The notes beneath the pieces are model-generated. The model had not been told where the DNA came from. It saw nothing but the letters and a program-made list of their open reading frames with translations, and ran no database searches. Shown here piece after piece: positions 1 through 6,538 of a stretch of DNA of 11,811 nt. The stretch lies in the NCBI GenBank assembly GCA_964373165.1, contig CAYJTF010000028.1, positions 1 to 11,811 of the forward strand, read 5' to 3'. Numbering within the stretch: position 1 is the first letter of the stretch; every line of letters begins with the position of its first letter. Made by a program: the position numbers and the translations under genes. The stretch comes from JAGVVZ01 sp964373165. Its GTDB lineage: Archaea; Aenigmatarchaeota; Aenigmatarchaeia; CG10238-14.

Positions 1-146
1 TAACCATAATATTATTTGGTATTACTTGTGTAAATACTTTTGTCTTTTACTATATAAAGATAAAACAAAGATATTTAAAGCCGTTCTAGAAATATCAGAA
101 AATTACTTGATTTATCTATTAGGTCATCCTTTTGGAATCATCCCTC

Positions 147-242
147 TTAATTGATTATTTCTTCAACTGCGTGGTTAATAAGCATTAATAATCTCTCCTC
201 GTTGTTTTTTATCATCATTTTTTCTTCAAAACTTAATTTCAT
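147..242 (-). CDS. possible 31-residue small protein
   Basis: Short minus-strand ORF of 31 codons from ATG (bases 240-242) to TAA (147-149). The predicted peptide begins MKLSFEEKMMIKNN and ends HAVEEIIN. It is charged, has no Cys and no membrane segment, and would suit one or two amphipathic helices. Two things raise it above chance: a strong ribosome binding site, GGGGGTG on the minus strand (bases 250-256), seven bases before the ATG, and a TATA-like TTTTAAATA (291-299) that would place a transcript start about 27 bases before the ATG. I recognise no family and propose no function. It could still be a chance ORF in an otherwise gene-free stretch. Confidence 0.4.
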   Translation of the reverse strand: MKLSFEEKMMIKNNEERLLMLINHAVEEIIN

Positions 243-284
243 TGCAGCACACCCCCAAATTATATCTAATGTATATTATGGATT

Positions 285-302
285 GGATTTTATTTAAAAT
301 CC
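285..302. promoter_or_regulatory. palindromic TATA-box region
   Basis: Inverted repeat with 8-base arms, GGATTTTA / TAAAATCC, separated by TT. Its centre is TATA-like on both strands (TTTTAAATA on minus, TATTTAAAA on plus). It sits at promoter distance from the 31-codon minus ORF. The symmetry could mark a regulator site over a divergent promoter, or simply be an AT-rich coincidence. Confidence 0.35.
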
Positions 303-562
303 GTCTAAAAACCTCTTAAAACGGGTTTAGAGTGGCAAGCCAAAATTAGGCAAATTAGCATCAAAGCAATAAAAGAAAATTCTTAGAGGATAAAAAGTAT
401 TTTATTAACATTTGTGGTTATGTTCTCTATCAACAAATTCTTGTGATCAAAGCATTAAAGGCTCAGGCAATCTATTAGTATTTAAACTCAACTATTTAAT
501 AATTCCAAAGGTGCAACAAGTGAGAGGGGAACATTTTAATCTCTGCTAATTCTCGCTATTGG
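303..562. other. non-coding stretch upstream of gatC
   Basis: No convincing gene on either strand. The stretch holds a few TATA-like runs (about 479-486, 493-500 and 534-540) that may serve the gatC operon, and a purine-rich GAGAGGGGA at 522-530 that resembles a ribosome binding site but has no ATG, GTG or TTG in the gatC frame behind it. A weak stem, CTAAAAACC against GGGTTTAG, can form at about 305-330. Confidence 0.5.
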
Positions 563-838
563 AAAATAGACAAAAAACTTGTAGAACACATTTCTAAGGT
601 TGCTAGGCTTGAACTGACTGAAAAAGAAAAGGAAAGCTACACAAAGCAGTTGGAAGATATTCTTTCTGCCTTTAAAAAGATAGATGAAATTGATACGAAA
701 GATGTCTCTTCATCATTTCATCCCACAAATCTCTCAAATGTCTGGAGAGAAGATGAAATAAGCGAATGGAAATGGGATCCCCTGGCCAATACGAAACATA
801 GAGAGAATAGATTTTTTAAAGGACCTAAAATAGTCTAG
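563..838 (+). CDS. gatC: GatC, aminoacyl-tRNA amidotransferase subunit C (start unresolved)
   Basis: Small subunit of the GatCAB amidotransferase. GatC wraps around and stabilises the GatA-GatB pair that converts Asp-tRNA(Asn) and/or Glu-tRNA(Gln) to the amide form in the cytoplasm. The family pattern is clear in this frame: KIDKKLVEHISKVARLEL at the N-terminus, then EKEKESYTKQLEDIL, and a C-terminus with FFKGPKIV like the usual FF(K/R)VP(R/K)V ending. From the first homologous codon (563) the length is 91 residues, normal for GatC. The frame is open back to 524 but contains no ATG, GTG or TTG before TTG 650, which would cut off the first helix. A TTG at 559 is one base out of frame. The start is therefore an unusual codon (ATA 566, ATT 533) or the site of a one-base error or mutation. 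gatA begins on the base after the TAG. Confidence 0.85.
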   Translation, partial: KIDKKLVEHISKVARLELTEKEKESYTKQLEDILSAFKKIDEIDTKDVSSSFHPTNLSNVWREDEISEWKWDPLANTKHRENRFFKGPKIV

Positions 839-2305
839 GTGATAAGAATCGATTCAATCAAAAGTCACATAGAGAAGGTTAGATCTGGGGAAAATTCTGT
901 AGAAGATTTTATTTCTGCCGTAATTGATAAATGTAAAAAAATAAACAAAAAGTTGAACTGCTTCAATACCATTTCCGAGGATTTTGCTTTAAACTCTGCT
1001 AGAGAACTTGATAAAAAAATAAAAAGCGGGAAAAAAACAGGCAGATTGATCGGAGTTCCAATTTCCGTAAAGGACTGTATTTGTGTTAAAGGCGTAGAAT
1101 CTACAGCCGGATCAAAAATATTAAAAGACTACAAACCACCGTTTAATGCCACATGCGTTGATAGAATCATTGACGAAGATGGTATTATTATTGGAAAAAC
1201 TACACAGGACGAATTTGGTTTTGGTGGCTTTTCCACCAATGTTGGCATAAATTATAACATTCCAAGAAATCCGTTTGACCAGAAGAGAAGTACGGGTGGG
1301 AGTTCCGGTGGTGCAGCCGCGATCACTTCAGCACTTGACATGCCTCATATAGCTATAGGGGAATCAACAGGCGGCTCCATAAGTTCTCCTGCAAGTTATT
1401 GTGGTGTTGCTGGCTTGACTCCAACTTACGGTCGGGTGTCAAGATGGGGGTTGATAGATTTTGCTAATTCTATGGATAAAATCGGCCCGATTGGGAAAAC
1501 TGTTGAAGATTGTGCCTTGCTTTTGAGCGTAATGAGCGGGAAAGATAAATATGACTCAACCGTAACACAACAGTCACAGATCGACTTCACAGAGTTTTTG
1601 ATAAACAGTATGAAGGGAATTAAAATAGGAGTACCCAAAGAATACTTTATAGAAGGAGTGGATGAAGAAATATCTGAATCGGTTTGGAGTGCAATAAAGA
1701 AACTTGAAGGTTTAGGAGCCAGTTATGAAGAATGCTCGCTCCCAACAACAAAATACGGGGTAGCAGATTATTATCTTATAGCGATGTGCGAAGCATCAAC
1801 AAATCTGGCAAAATTCTGCGGTATGAGATATGGGTTTCATGAAGATTTGACAGGCAATTTTGAAGAATATTTCTCAAAGGTGAGAGGAGATGCCTTGGGA
1901 CCGGAAGCAAAGAGAAGAATAATTTTGGGAAGTTTTGCCAGAATGGCAGGATTCAGAGATGCCTACTATCTTAAAGCCATGAAAATAAGAACAAAAATAA
2001 TTCAGGATTTCAAATTGGCCTTCAAAAAATTTGATGTCTTAATAACACCTACAATGCCTATTCTTCCTCCAAGATTTGATGAATTGGGAAAACTAGAACC
2101 GATTCAGATTTATATGCTCGACATTTGCACGAATCCTCCAAACGTTGCTGGCATTCCCCACATCTCAGTGCCGTGCGATTTTATAAATGGTCTACCAGTT
2201 GGCATGCAAATAATGGCTGATCACTTGCAAGAGAAAAAAATCATTCAGGTTGCTCACACCTTTGAGCGGAACATCTATTCTCATAAAAAAGTGGTGATTA
2301 AATAA
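839..2305 (+). CDS. gatA: GatA, glutamine-hydrolysing amidotransferase subunit A
   Basis: Amidase-signature subunit that hydrolyses glutamine and feeds ammonia to GatB for amidation of misacylated tRNA. The catalytic triad is visible: Lys78 in GVPISVKD, cis-Ser155 in STGGSSGG and nucleophile Ser180 in GESTGGSIS. The downstream run GVAGLTPTYGRVSRWGL is typical of GatA. The sequence GEST before the nucleophile, instead of the bacterial GSDT, and SISS instead of SIRQ fit my memory of archaeal GatA and are not read as damage. At 488 residues it is full length. It starts with GTG directly after the gatC stop. The nearest purine-rich site is AAAGGACC (818-825), a little far, so translational coupling to gatC is likely. 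It ends by sharing one base with gatB. GatA versus a stand-alone amidase is settled by the operon. Confidence 0.96.
   Translation: MIRIDSIKSHIEKVRSGENSVEDFISAVIDKCKKINKKLNCFNTISEDFALNSARELDKKIKSGKKTGRLIGVPISVKDCICVKGVESTAGSKILKDYKPPFNATCVDRIIDEDGIIIGKTTQDEFGFGGFSTNVGINYNIPRNPFDQKRSTGGSSGGAAAITSALDMPHIAIGESTGGSISSPASYCGVAGLTPTYGRVSRWGLIDFANSMDKIGPIGKTVEDCALLLSVMSGKDKYDSTVTQQSQIDFTEFLINSMKGIKIGVPKEYFIEGVDEEISESVWSAIKKLEGLGASYEECSLPTTKYGVADYYLIAMCEASTNLAKFCGMRYGFHEDLTGNFEEYFSKVRGDALGPEAKRRIILGSFARMAGFRDAYYLKAMKIRTKIIQDFKLAFKKFDVLITPTMPILPPRFDELGKLEPIQIYMLDICTNPPNVAGIPHISVPCDFINGLPVGMQIMADHLQEKKIIQVAHTFERNIYSHKKVVIK
2293..2298 (+). promoter_or_regulatory. ribosome binding site of gatB
   Basis: GGTGAT six bases before ATG 2305, inside the end of gatA. 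It matches the archaeal 16S 3' end and supports translation of gatB from an internal site of the operon mRNA. Confidence 0.6.
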
Positions 2306-3726
2306 TGACGGTTAAATCAAAAATGGGTATAGAAGTTCATGTTCAGTTGAATACAAAAAGCAAACTCTTTTGCGGCTGTCCAACAGACAGTAGGAATAAA
2401 GAGCCCAACCAAAATACGTGTCCAATTTGCCTGGGTTTTCCAGGAGCAAAGCCAAAAGTTAATAAGAAAGCAATAGATTTCGGGATAATGGTTGCTGCTG
2501 CCTTAAACTGTAAAATTCAACCAGAGATGTTTTTCTCAAGAAAGTCTTATTTTTATCCGGACATGTCAAAAAATTTCCAAATAAGCCAGTATGAGATACC
2601 ATTAGCGGTTAACGGTTATTTGGAAATCACTAATAAGAAAATCAAGATAAGAAGAATCCATATAGAAGAAGATCCGGCCAAATTAAATCATGTCGGCGGT
2701 GATATTACTTCTGCCAAATATGTGTTAGTGGATTATAATAGGGCGGGAATGCCTTTGTTAGAGATTGTTACAGAACCTGATTTTGAATCACCAAAAGAAG
2801 TTAGGGAGTTTTTAGAAAAGCTATCATCAATCCTAGAACATCTGGAAGTCTATGACTCAAATTCAGATGCTTCGTTAAGGGTTGATGCGAATATCTCTAT
2901 GGATGGTGGAGAAAGGATTGAAATTAAAAACATTACGGGTTTCAGGGACACTGAACGTGCATTGACGCATGAAATAGTGAGGCAAAGAGGCATGCTGAGG
3001 ATTGGTGTAAAGGTTGAGAGAGAAACGAGACATTTTGATGCTGAAAGAAGAATTACCAAGAGTCTGAGAAAGAAGGAGGGTGAAGAGGATTACGGTTATA
3101 TTTTCGAACCAGACCTAACAGAAATTATAATATCCAATGATTGGATTGATGAACTTAAGAAAAGTATGCCGGAACTACCAGATCATCGAGTAAAAAGATT
3201 AATCAAAGATTTTGGAATAGATGAATATCAAGCAAAAGTGATTGTTTTTACTGACAAGCATCTTGCTGATTTCTTCGAAGGATGCTGTAAGTTATATAAA
3301 AATTATAAAGAACTCGCTAAATGGACGATCACATACCTATTAAAGAGTCTGAACTGGCACGAAATTTCTATAAGAGAATCGAAAGCCGAACCTGAGACAT
3401 TCACAGAACTCCTCCAAATGATTGATAAGGGTACAATCACAGAAAGATTAGCAAAGGAAATAATAAAAGATTATATTGATACTGGGAAACCGCCAAAACA
3501 AATTATTCAAGAAAGAGGATTGAGTGATTTCAAAAAGGTTGATCTAAATGATATAATAAAAAAAGTCATTCAAGACAATCAGAAGGCCGTCGCAGAATAT
3601 AAATCAGGAAAGGAAAGGGCTTTGGAATATCTCATAGGAAACGTGTTGGAAAAAACAAAAAAAACTGCGGATCCGAAAGACATCAGGAAAAAAATTTTGG
3701 ATGGTTTTAAAAATGGCATTTATTAG
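2305..3726 (+). CDS. gatB: GatB, aminoacyl-tRNA amidotransferase subunit B
   Basis: tRNA-binding and kinase/transamidase subunit of GatCAB. It activates the side chain of Asp- or Glu-tRNA by phosphorylation and transfers ammonia delivered from GatA. Family marks: MGIEVHVQLNTKSKLFCGCP near the start; a zinc-type set of Cys23, Cys25, Cys39 and Cys42 (FCGCP...TCPIC); HIEEDPAKLNHVGG; and VDYNRAGMPLLEIVTEPDF. The last ~150 residues are the helical domain and YqeY-like tail that contact the tRNA. At 473 residues it is full length. The ATG overlaps the gatA TAA by one base. The sequence cannot show whether the substrate is tRNA(Asn), tRNA(Gln) or both. The operon is followed by tRNA-Asn and asnS on the same strand, which suggests tRNA(Asn). 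GatE, which also has a GatB-like core, is excluded by the full GatCAB operon and the length. Confidence 0.96.
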   Translation: MTVKSKMGIEVHVQLNTKSKLFCGCPTDSRNKEPNQNTCPICLGFPGAKPKVNKKAIDFGIMVAAALNCKIQPEMFFSRKSYFYPDMSKNFQISQYEIPLAVNGYLEITNKKIKIRRIHIEEDPAKLNHVGGDITSAKYVLVDYNRAGMPLLEIVTEPDFESPKEVREFLEKLSSILEHLEVYDSNSDASLRVDANISMDGGERIEIKNITGFRDTERALTHEIVRQRGMLRIGVKVERETRHFDAERRITKSLRKKEGEEDYGYIFEPDLTEIIISNDWIDELKKSMPELPDHRVKRLIKDFGIDEYQAKVIVFTDKHLADFFEGCCKLYKNYKELAKWTITYLLKSLNWHEISIRESKAEPETFTELLQMIDKGTITERLAKEIIKDYIDTGKPPKQIIQERGLSDFKKVDLNDIIKKVIQDNQKAVAEYKSGKERALEYLIGNVLEKTKKTADPKDIRKKILDGFKNGIY

Positions 3727-3757
3727 GTCAAATCGGGGACGGCCTATATTACTAAAG

Positions 3758-3765
3758 TTTTATAA
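3758..3765 (+). promoter_or_regulatory. possible TATA box for tRNA-Asn / asnS
   Basis: TTTTATAA between gatB and tRNA-Asn. It would start a transcript near base 3787, nine bases before the tRNA. A second TATA-like run at 3781-3788 is too close to the tRNA to serve it. Read-through from gatB is also possible. Confidence 0.4.
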
Positions 3766-3795
3766 GAATGATTATAGAAGTATTTAAAAATGTAA

Positions 3796-3868
3796 GCTCT
3801 GGTAGCTCAGCAGGTAGAGCAGTTGGCTGTTAACCAAAAGGTCGGCGGTTCGAGTCCGCCCCAGGGCG
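3796..3868 (+). tRNA. tRNA-Asn (GUU)
   Basis: Complete 73-base cloverleaf. Acceptor stem GCTCTGG / CCAGGGC (one U-G pair), D stem GCTC / GAGC, anticodon loop CTGTTAA with anticodon GTT at 3829-3831, T stem GGCGG / CCGCC with loop TTCGAGT, discriminator G73, no encoded CCA. Position 27-43 is a G-A mismatch, so the anticodon stem has four Watson-Crick pairs. It lies 22 bases before asnS on the same strand, so the tRNA and its own synthetase are probably made from one transcript. Confidence 0.96.
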
Positions 3869-3890
3869 CTTAAAAATCACAGGCGAGCGA

Positions 3891-5195
3891 ATGAAAGACA
3901 CTGTCAGTGTTTCAAATATATTAACTGGAAAACATGATGACAAAGAAGTCAAAATAGCTGGTTGGTTATTCAATAAACGTTCCAGTGGGAGTATACATTT
4001 TCTTTTAATTAGAGATGGTAGTGGCATTATCCAGGCGACATTGGGGAAAAACGATGTTGACGAAAAAACTTTTGAAAAGGTTGAAAGGCTGACTCAAGAA
4101 TCCTCACTTGTCGTAACAGGCCAAGTCAAAAAGGATCAAAGAGCCCCGAAGGGTTATGAATTGAGGATTAAAAACTTGGAAATAGTCCATCTAGCCGAGG
4201 AATATCCACTGGGAAAAAAAGAACATGGAATAGATTTTCTCCTCGATAATCGTCATTTGTGGATAAGAAGTCCAAAGCAGTCTGCTGTGACAAGAATTCG
4301 CTCGGAAGTTATGAAAGCATCAAGAGATTTTTTCGAAGACAAAGGATTTGTTTTGGTTGATACGCCAATCCTCACGCCATCAACATGCGAAGATACCACG
4401 ACTTTGTTTAAAACACCTTATTTTGGCAAAAAAGCTTATTTAGCTCAAAGCGGACAACTTTACAATGAAGCTAACATAGCTGCTTTCGGCAAAGTTTTTT
4501 GTTTTGGCCCAACATTCAGAGCAGAAAAGTCAAGGACTATAAGACATCTAGCCGAGTTCTGGATGATAGAACCAGAAATGGCATTTACAGATTTGGAAGA
4601 GATGATGAAAGTTGAGGAGGATTTGATAACCTATATCGTTGACCAGATACTCACAAAAAGAACTAATGAACTGGAAATATTGGAGAGAGATATAGAACTG
4701 TTGAGGAGAATTAGACCACCGTTTCCAAGAATAAGTTATGATGATGCATTGAAGATTCTGGAAAAAAATGATGAATTAAAAATACCGTGGGGAGAAAATT
4801 TTGGAGCGTCGCACGAACGATTCATTTCCGAGCAGTTTGAAAAACCCGTTATAGTTCACCGCTATCCTGCGAAAATCAAAGCATTCTATATGCAGCCTGA
4901 TTCCGAAAACCCCAATCTCGTATTATGCAACGACGTGCTAGCGCCGGAAGGATACGGCGAAATAATTGGAGGTAGCGAGAGGATCTGGGATTTGAAATTA
5001 TTGGAAAAAAGGATAAAGGATTTTAAAATGCCTAAGAAACAATACGAGTGGTACCTTGATTTGAGGAGATACGGATCTGTCCCTCACTCCGGTTTTGGTA
5101 TGGGAATCGAAAGAGTAGTTGCTTGGATATGCAAACTGGAAAATGTCAGAGAAGCAATACCATATCCAAGAACGATGACGAGACTGTATCCTTAG
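3891..5195 (+). CDS. asnS: asparaginyl-tRNA synthetase (AsnRS)
   Basis: Class II synthetase that joins asparagine to tRNA(Asn) in the cytoplasm. Residues ~18-100 form the OB-fold anticodon-binding domain (VKIAGWLFNKRSSG, LLIRDGSGIIQA). The catalytic domain has motif 1 around VDTPILTPS (~156-164), motif 2 FGPTFRAEKS (205-214) and motif 3 GFGMGIER (401-408). AsnRS rather than AspRS is indicated by LAQSGQLYNEA where AspRS has QSPQLYKQ, by YLDLRRYGSVPHSGFG, and by the C-terminus PRTMTRLYP where archaeal AspRS ends near RRLTP. At 434 residues it is full length. It keeps the OB-fold, so it is not the AsnRS-like asparagine synthetase paralogue that lacks that domain. The start fits the family N-terminus; only a weak GGCGAG precedes it. 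Its TAG abuts the stop of the next, opposite-strand gene with no spacer. Confidence 0.92.
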   Translation: MKDTVSVSNILTGKHDDKEVKIAGWLFNKRSSGSIHFLLIRDGSGIIQATLGKNDVDEKTFEKVERLTQESSLVVTGQVKKDQRAPKGYELRIKNLEIVHLAEEYPLGKKEHGIDFLLDNRHLWIRSPKQSAVTRIRSEVMKASRDFFEDKGFVLVDTPILTPSTCEDTTTLFKTPYFGKKAYLAQSGQLYNEANIAAFGKVFCFGPTFRAEKSRTIRHLAEFWMIEPEMAFTDLEEMMKVEEDLITYIVDQILTKRTNELEILERDIELLRRIRPPFPRISYDDALKILEKNDELKIPWGENFGASHERFISEQFEKPVIVHRYPAKIKAFYMQPDSENPNLVLCNDVLAPEGYGEIIGGSERIWDLKLLEKRIKDFKMPKKQYEWYLDLRRYGSVPHSGFGMGIERVVAWICKLENVREAIPYPRTMTRLYP

Positions 5196-5465
5196 TCATT
5201 TTCTGGTTATATACCATTGCCTTATGCAGGTCTCACTGGTTTCTAGGGTTTCATGATCAATGCCAGCAAATCTATATTCCATTGGTCCCTCTTCGACATC
5301 ATAACCATTACTTCTTAAAAAATCAATATCAGAAGTATCTAAGTAAAGAGCAACTTTTTGGTTTGCCCACTTCCTAGCGGCATCTAATGTATCCAGTAAA
5401 ACACTTTGACCATATTGAAAATTAACCATAGTATCCTTATAAATCATAAGATTAAGAATATACAT
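5196..5465 (-). CDS. hypothetical protein, up to 89 residues
   Basis: I do not recognise this family. The longest reading starts at ATG 5465. Met13 (base 5429) is an attractive alternative, because AAGGAT precedes it and the protein would then begin MVNFQYGQSV, 77 residues. The middle (TLDAARKWANQKVALYLDT) looks like helix then strand, and the second half has EGPMEYRFAGIDHETLE. It is soluble, with no signal peptide or membrane segment and one Cys. It is convergent with asnS, the two stop codons touching, and divergent from the Lrp-type regulator, with 67 bases between and palindromes in that gap. A gene divergent from an Lrp-type regulator is often its target. Opposite-strand ORFs here break into short pieces, which supports this reading. 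Confidence 0.6.
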   Translation of the reverse strand: MYILNLMIYKDTMVNFQYGQSVLLDTLDAARKWANQKVALYLDTSDIDFLRSNGYDVEEGPMEYRFAGIDHETLETSETCIRQWYITRK

Positions 5466-5472
5466 GCTAAAT

Positions 5473-5492
5473 TTTTGTATAATTATGCAAAA
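5473..5492. promoter_or_regulatory. 20-base near-perfect palindrome, likely Lrp-type operator
   Basis: TTTTGTATAATTATGCAAAA is symmetric at 9 of 10 base pairs (only T5478/G5487 fails). It lies between the divergent starts at 5465 and 5533 and overlaps the likely promoter of the minus-strand gene (TATACAAAA on minus). Its centre is 41 bases from the centre of a second palindrome at 5516-5531. Confidence 0.5.
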
Positions 5493-5502
5493 TACTTAAC
5501 TT

Positions 5503-5510
5503 TTTATATT
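5503..5510 (+). promoter_or_regulatory. TATA box of the Lrp-type gene
   Basis: TTTATATT centred 26-27 bases before ATG 5533, the spacing expected for a leaderless archaeal transcript. It lies between the two palindromes, so a regulator bound at both would cover it. Confidence 0.6.
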
Positions 5511-5515
5511 TAATT

Positions 5516-5531
5516 TGGAATAAATATTCCA
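5516..5531. promoter_or_regulatory. inverted repeat before the Lrp-type start, likely autoregulatory operator
   Basis: TGGAATA and TATTCCA arms flank an AA spacer, just after the TATA box and ending two bases before ATG 5533. A repressor here would block its own gene, the usual Lrp-family arrangement. Confidence 0.5.
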
Positions 5532-5532
5532 T

Positions 5533-5985
5533 ATGTTAGCCAAAATAGATAAAAAGGATCTTTCAATTTTGGAGAAACTGAAGGAAAACGCCAGATATTC
5601 TTCCCAACAAATATCTGCATTAACTCGAATTCCTATAACGACAGTCCATAATAGAATCAAAAAATTAGAAAAACTAGGTGCAATAAAGGGTTATACTGTC
5701 ATTTTGGATCATAAGAAATTGGGCAAGGAAATCGCGGCATATATCTTAATCACGGTAGATTATAAGTTGCTCAAGGAGAAAGACAATTCGCAACATGATT
5801 TAGCGCAATTGTTATCTAAGAACGGGCTTGTTGAAGAAGTTTCTATAGTAACAGGAGGTTCTGATATTATTATTCGTATAAGAGTCAGCAATATAGACGA
5901 TCTGGATTATTTCGTAACTAGACATTTGAGAAATATTGATGGTGTTGAAAAGACGCAAACAATGATAGTTCTTTCTAGTTTTTGA
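5533..5985 (+). CDS. Lrp/AsnC-family transcriptional regulator
   Basis: DNA-binding regulator of 150 residues, the usual size of the family. Residues 1-55 are the winged helix-turn-helix: IDKKDLSILEKLKENARYS, SQQISALTRIPITTVHNRIKKLEKLGAIKGY. Residues ~65-148 are the RAM/AsnC effector and dimer domain, with GLVEEVSIVTGGSDIIIRIRV and a TQTMIVLSSF final strand. Such proteins form dimers or octamers and usually respond to an amino acid. The start ATG fits a leaderless transcript. Palindromes at 5473-5492 and 5516-5531 suggest self-control and control of the divergent gene. Its position beside gatCAB, tRNA-Asn, asnS and gatD makes Asn, Gln or a related amino acid a reasonable guess for the effector, but nothing in the sequence fixes the ligand. 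Confidence 0.93.
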   Translation: MLAKIDKKDLSILEKLKENARYSSQQISALTRIPITTVHNRIKKLEKLGAIKGYTVILDHKKLGKEIAAYILITVDYKLLKEKDNSQHDLAQLLSKNGLVEEVSIVTGGSDIIIRIRVSNIDDLDYFVTRHLRNIDGVEKTQTMIVLSSF

Positions 5986-6020
5986 TCATTTAAAATTTGG
6001 CATTGAATAGGCACTTTTAA

Positions 6021-6443
6021 CTAAGCATACTCTTCCTCTTCTACCAGCAATTCTAAAAAAGAAGGCAGCGGAGAATTTAAATCTTCCAAGGGTGTAAAAC
6101 GTACTTCACACACAATTATTTTTCCTGTAGTAATATGAATTAATGGATAAAATAATAATTCTTGTCCAATACGCATTTTAAAATTTTGCAATGCACCGCT
6201 AGGGATATGATACGTACGACCCCCTCTCCCTTGATTTAATCTGTGATTGTATCTATAATGATAATCCGATTCGCTACCGGGTACAACATTACCTAAGTAG
6301 AATGGTGTCTCTCCGCTTCCATACATAAAAACAGCACCTGACGGAAAATAGAAATCATTCACAAATTTAGAAATAGATAACCTTCCTTTTTCTTCAATAA
6401 TTCTTATTTCGGCGCTTGCTCTGCAAAAATGCTGCATAGACAT
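6021..6443 (-). CDS. hypothetical protein, 140 residues
   Basis: Not recognised. It has no membrane segment or signal, one Cys, and a strongly acidic C-terminus (LVEEEEYA). Two segments resemble each other loosely: KGRLSISKFVNDFYFPSGAV near the start, and RTYHIPSGALQNFKMRIGQE followed by GKIIVCEVRF near the end. The second has the look of an AbrB/SpoVT-type strand pattern (a short strand, a helix, a GxxL turn, then a strand), but this is weak. The start is well supported: a TATA-like ATTTAAAT (6465-6472) is centred 25-26 bases before the ATG, as in other genes here. It is convergent with the Lrp-type gene, with only 35 bases between the stops. Function unknown. Confidence 0.72.
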   Translation of the reverse strand: MSMQHFCRASAEIRIIEEKGRLSISKFVNDFYFPSGAVFMYGSGETPFYLGNVVPGSESDYHYRYNHRLNQGRGGRTYHIPSGALQNFKMRIGQELLFYPLIHITTGKIIVCEVRFTPLEDLNSPLPSFLELLVEEEEYA

Positions 6444-6464
6444 AAGATTCTAATAAAAAGTAAT

Positions 6465-6472
6465 ATTTAAAT
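6465..6472 (-). promoter_or_regulatory. TATA box of the 140-residue gene
   Basis: ATTTAAAT (same on both strands) centred 25-26 bases before the minus-strand ATG at 6443, giving a leaderless message. Confidence 0.5.
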
Positions 6473-6538
6473 AGGCTTTTTGTTGATCATTATTGAAAAT
6501 AACAAAAATAATTACTTCTCTTCACAAGATATTTTAGA

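Noticed and set aside
650..838. gatC starting at TTG 650
   Set aside because: Family-conserved sequence continues 29 codons further upstream in the same frame; this start would remove the first helix.
3891..5195. Calling this gene aspartyl-tRNA synthetase
   Set aside because: It shares the archaeal AspRS/AsnRS fold, but QSGQLYNEA, the LDLRRYGSVPHSGFG run and the RLYP end match AsnRS.
5123..5377. 84-residue plus-strand ORF
   Set aside because: Overlaps the end of asnS and runs antisense to the better supported minus-strand gene.
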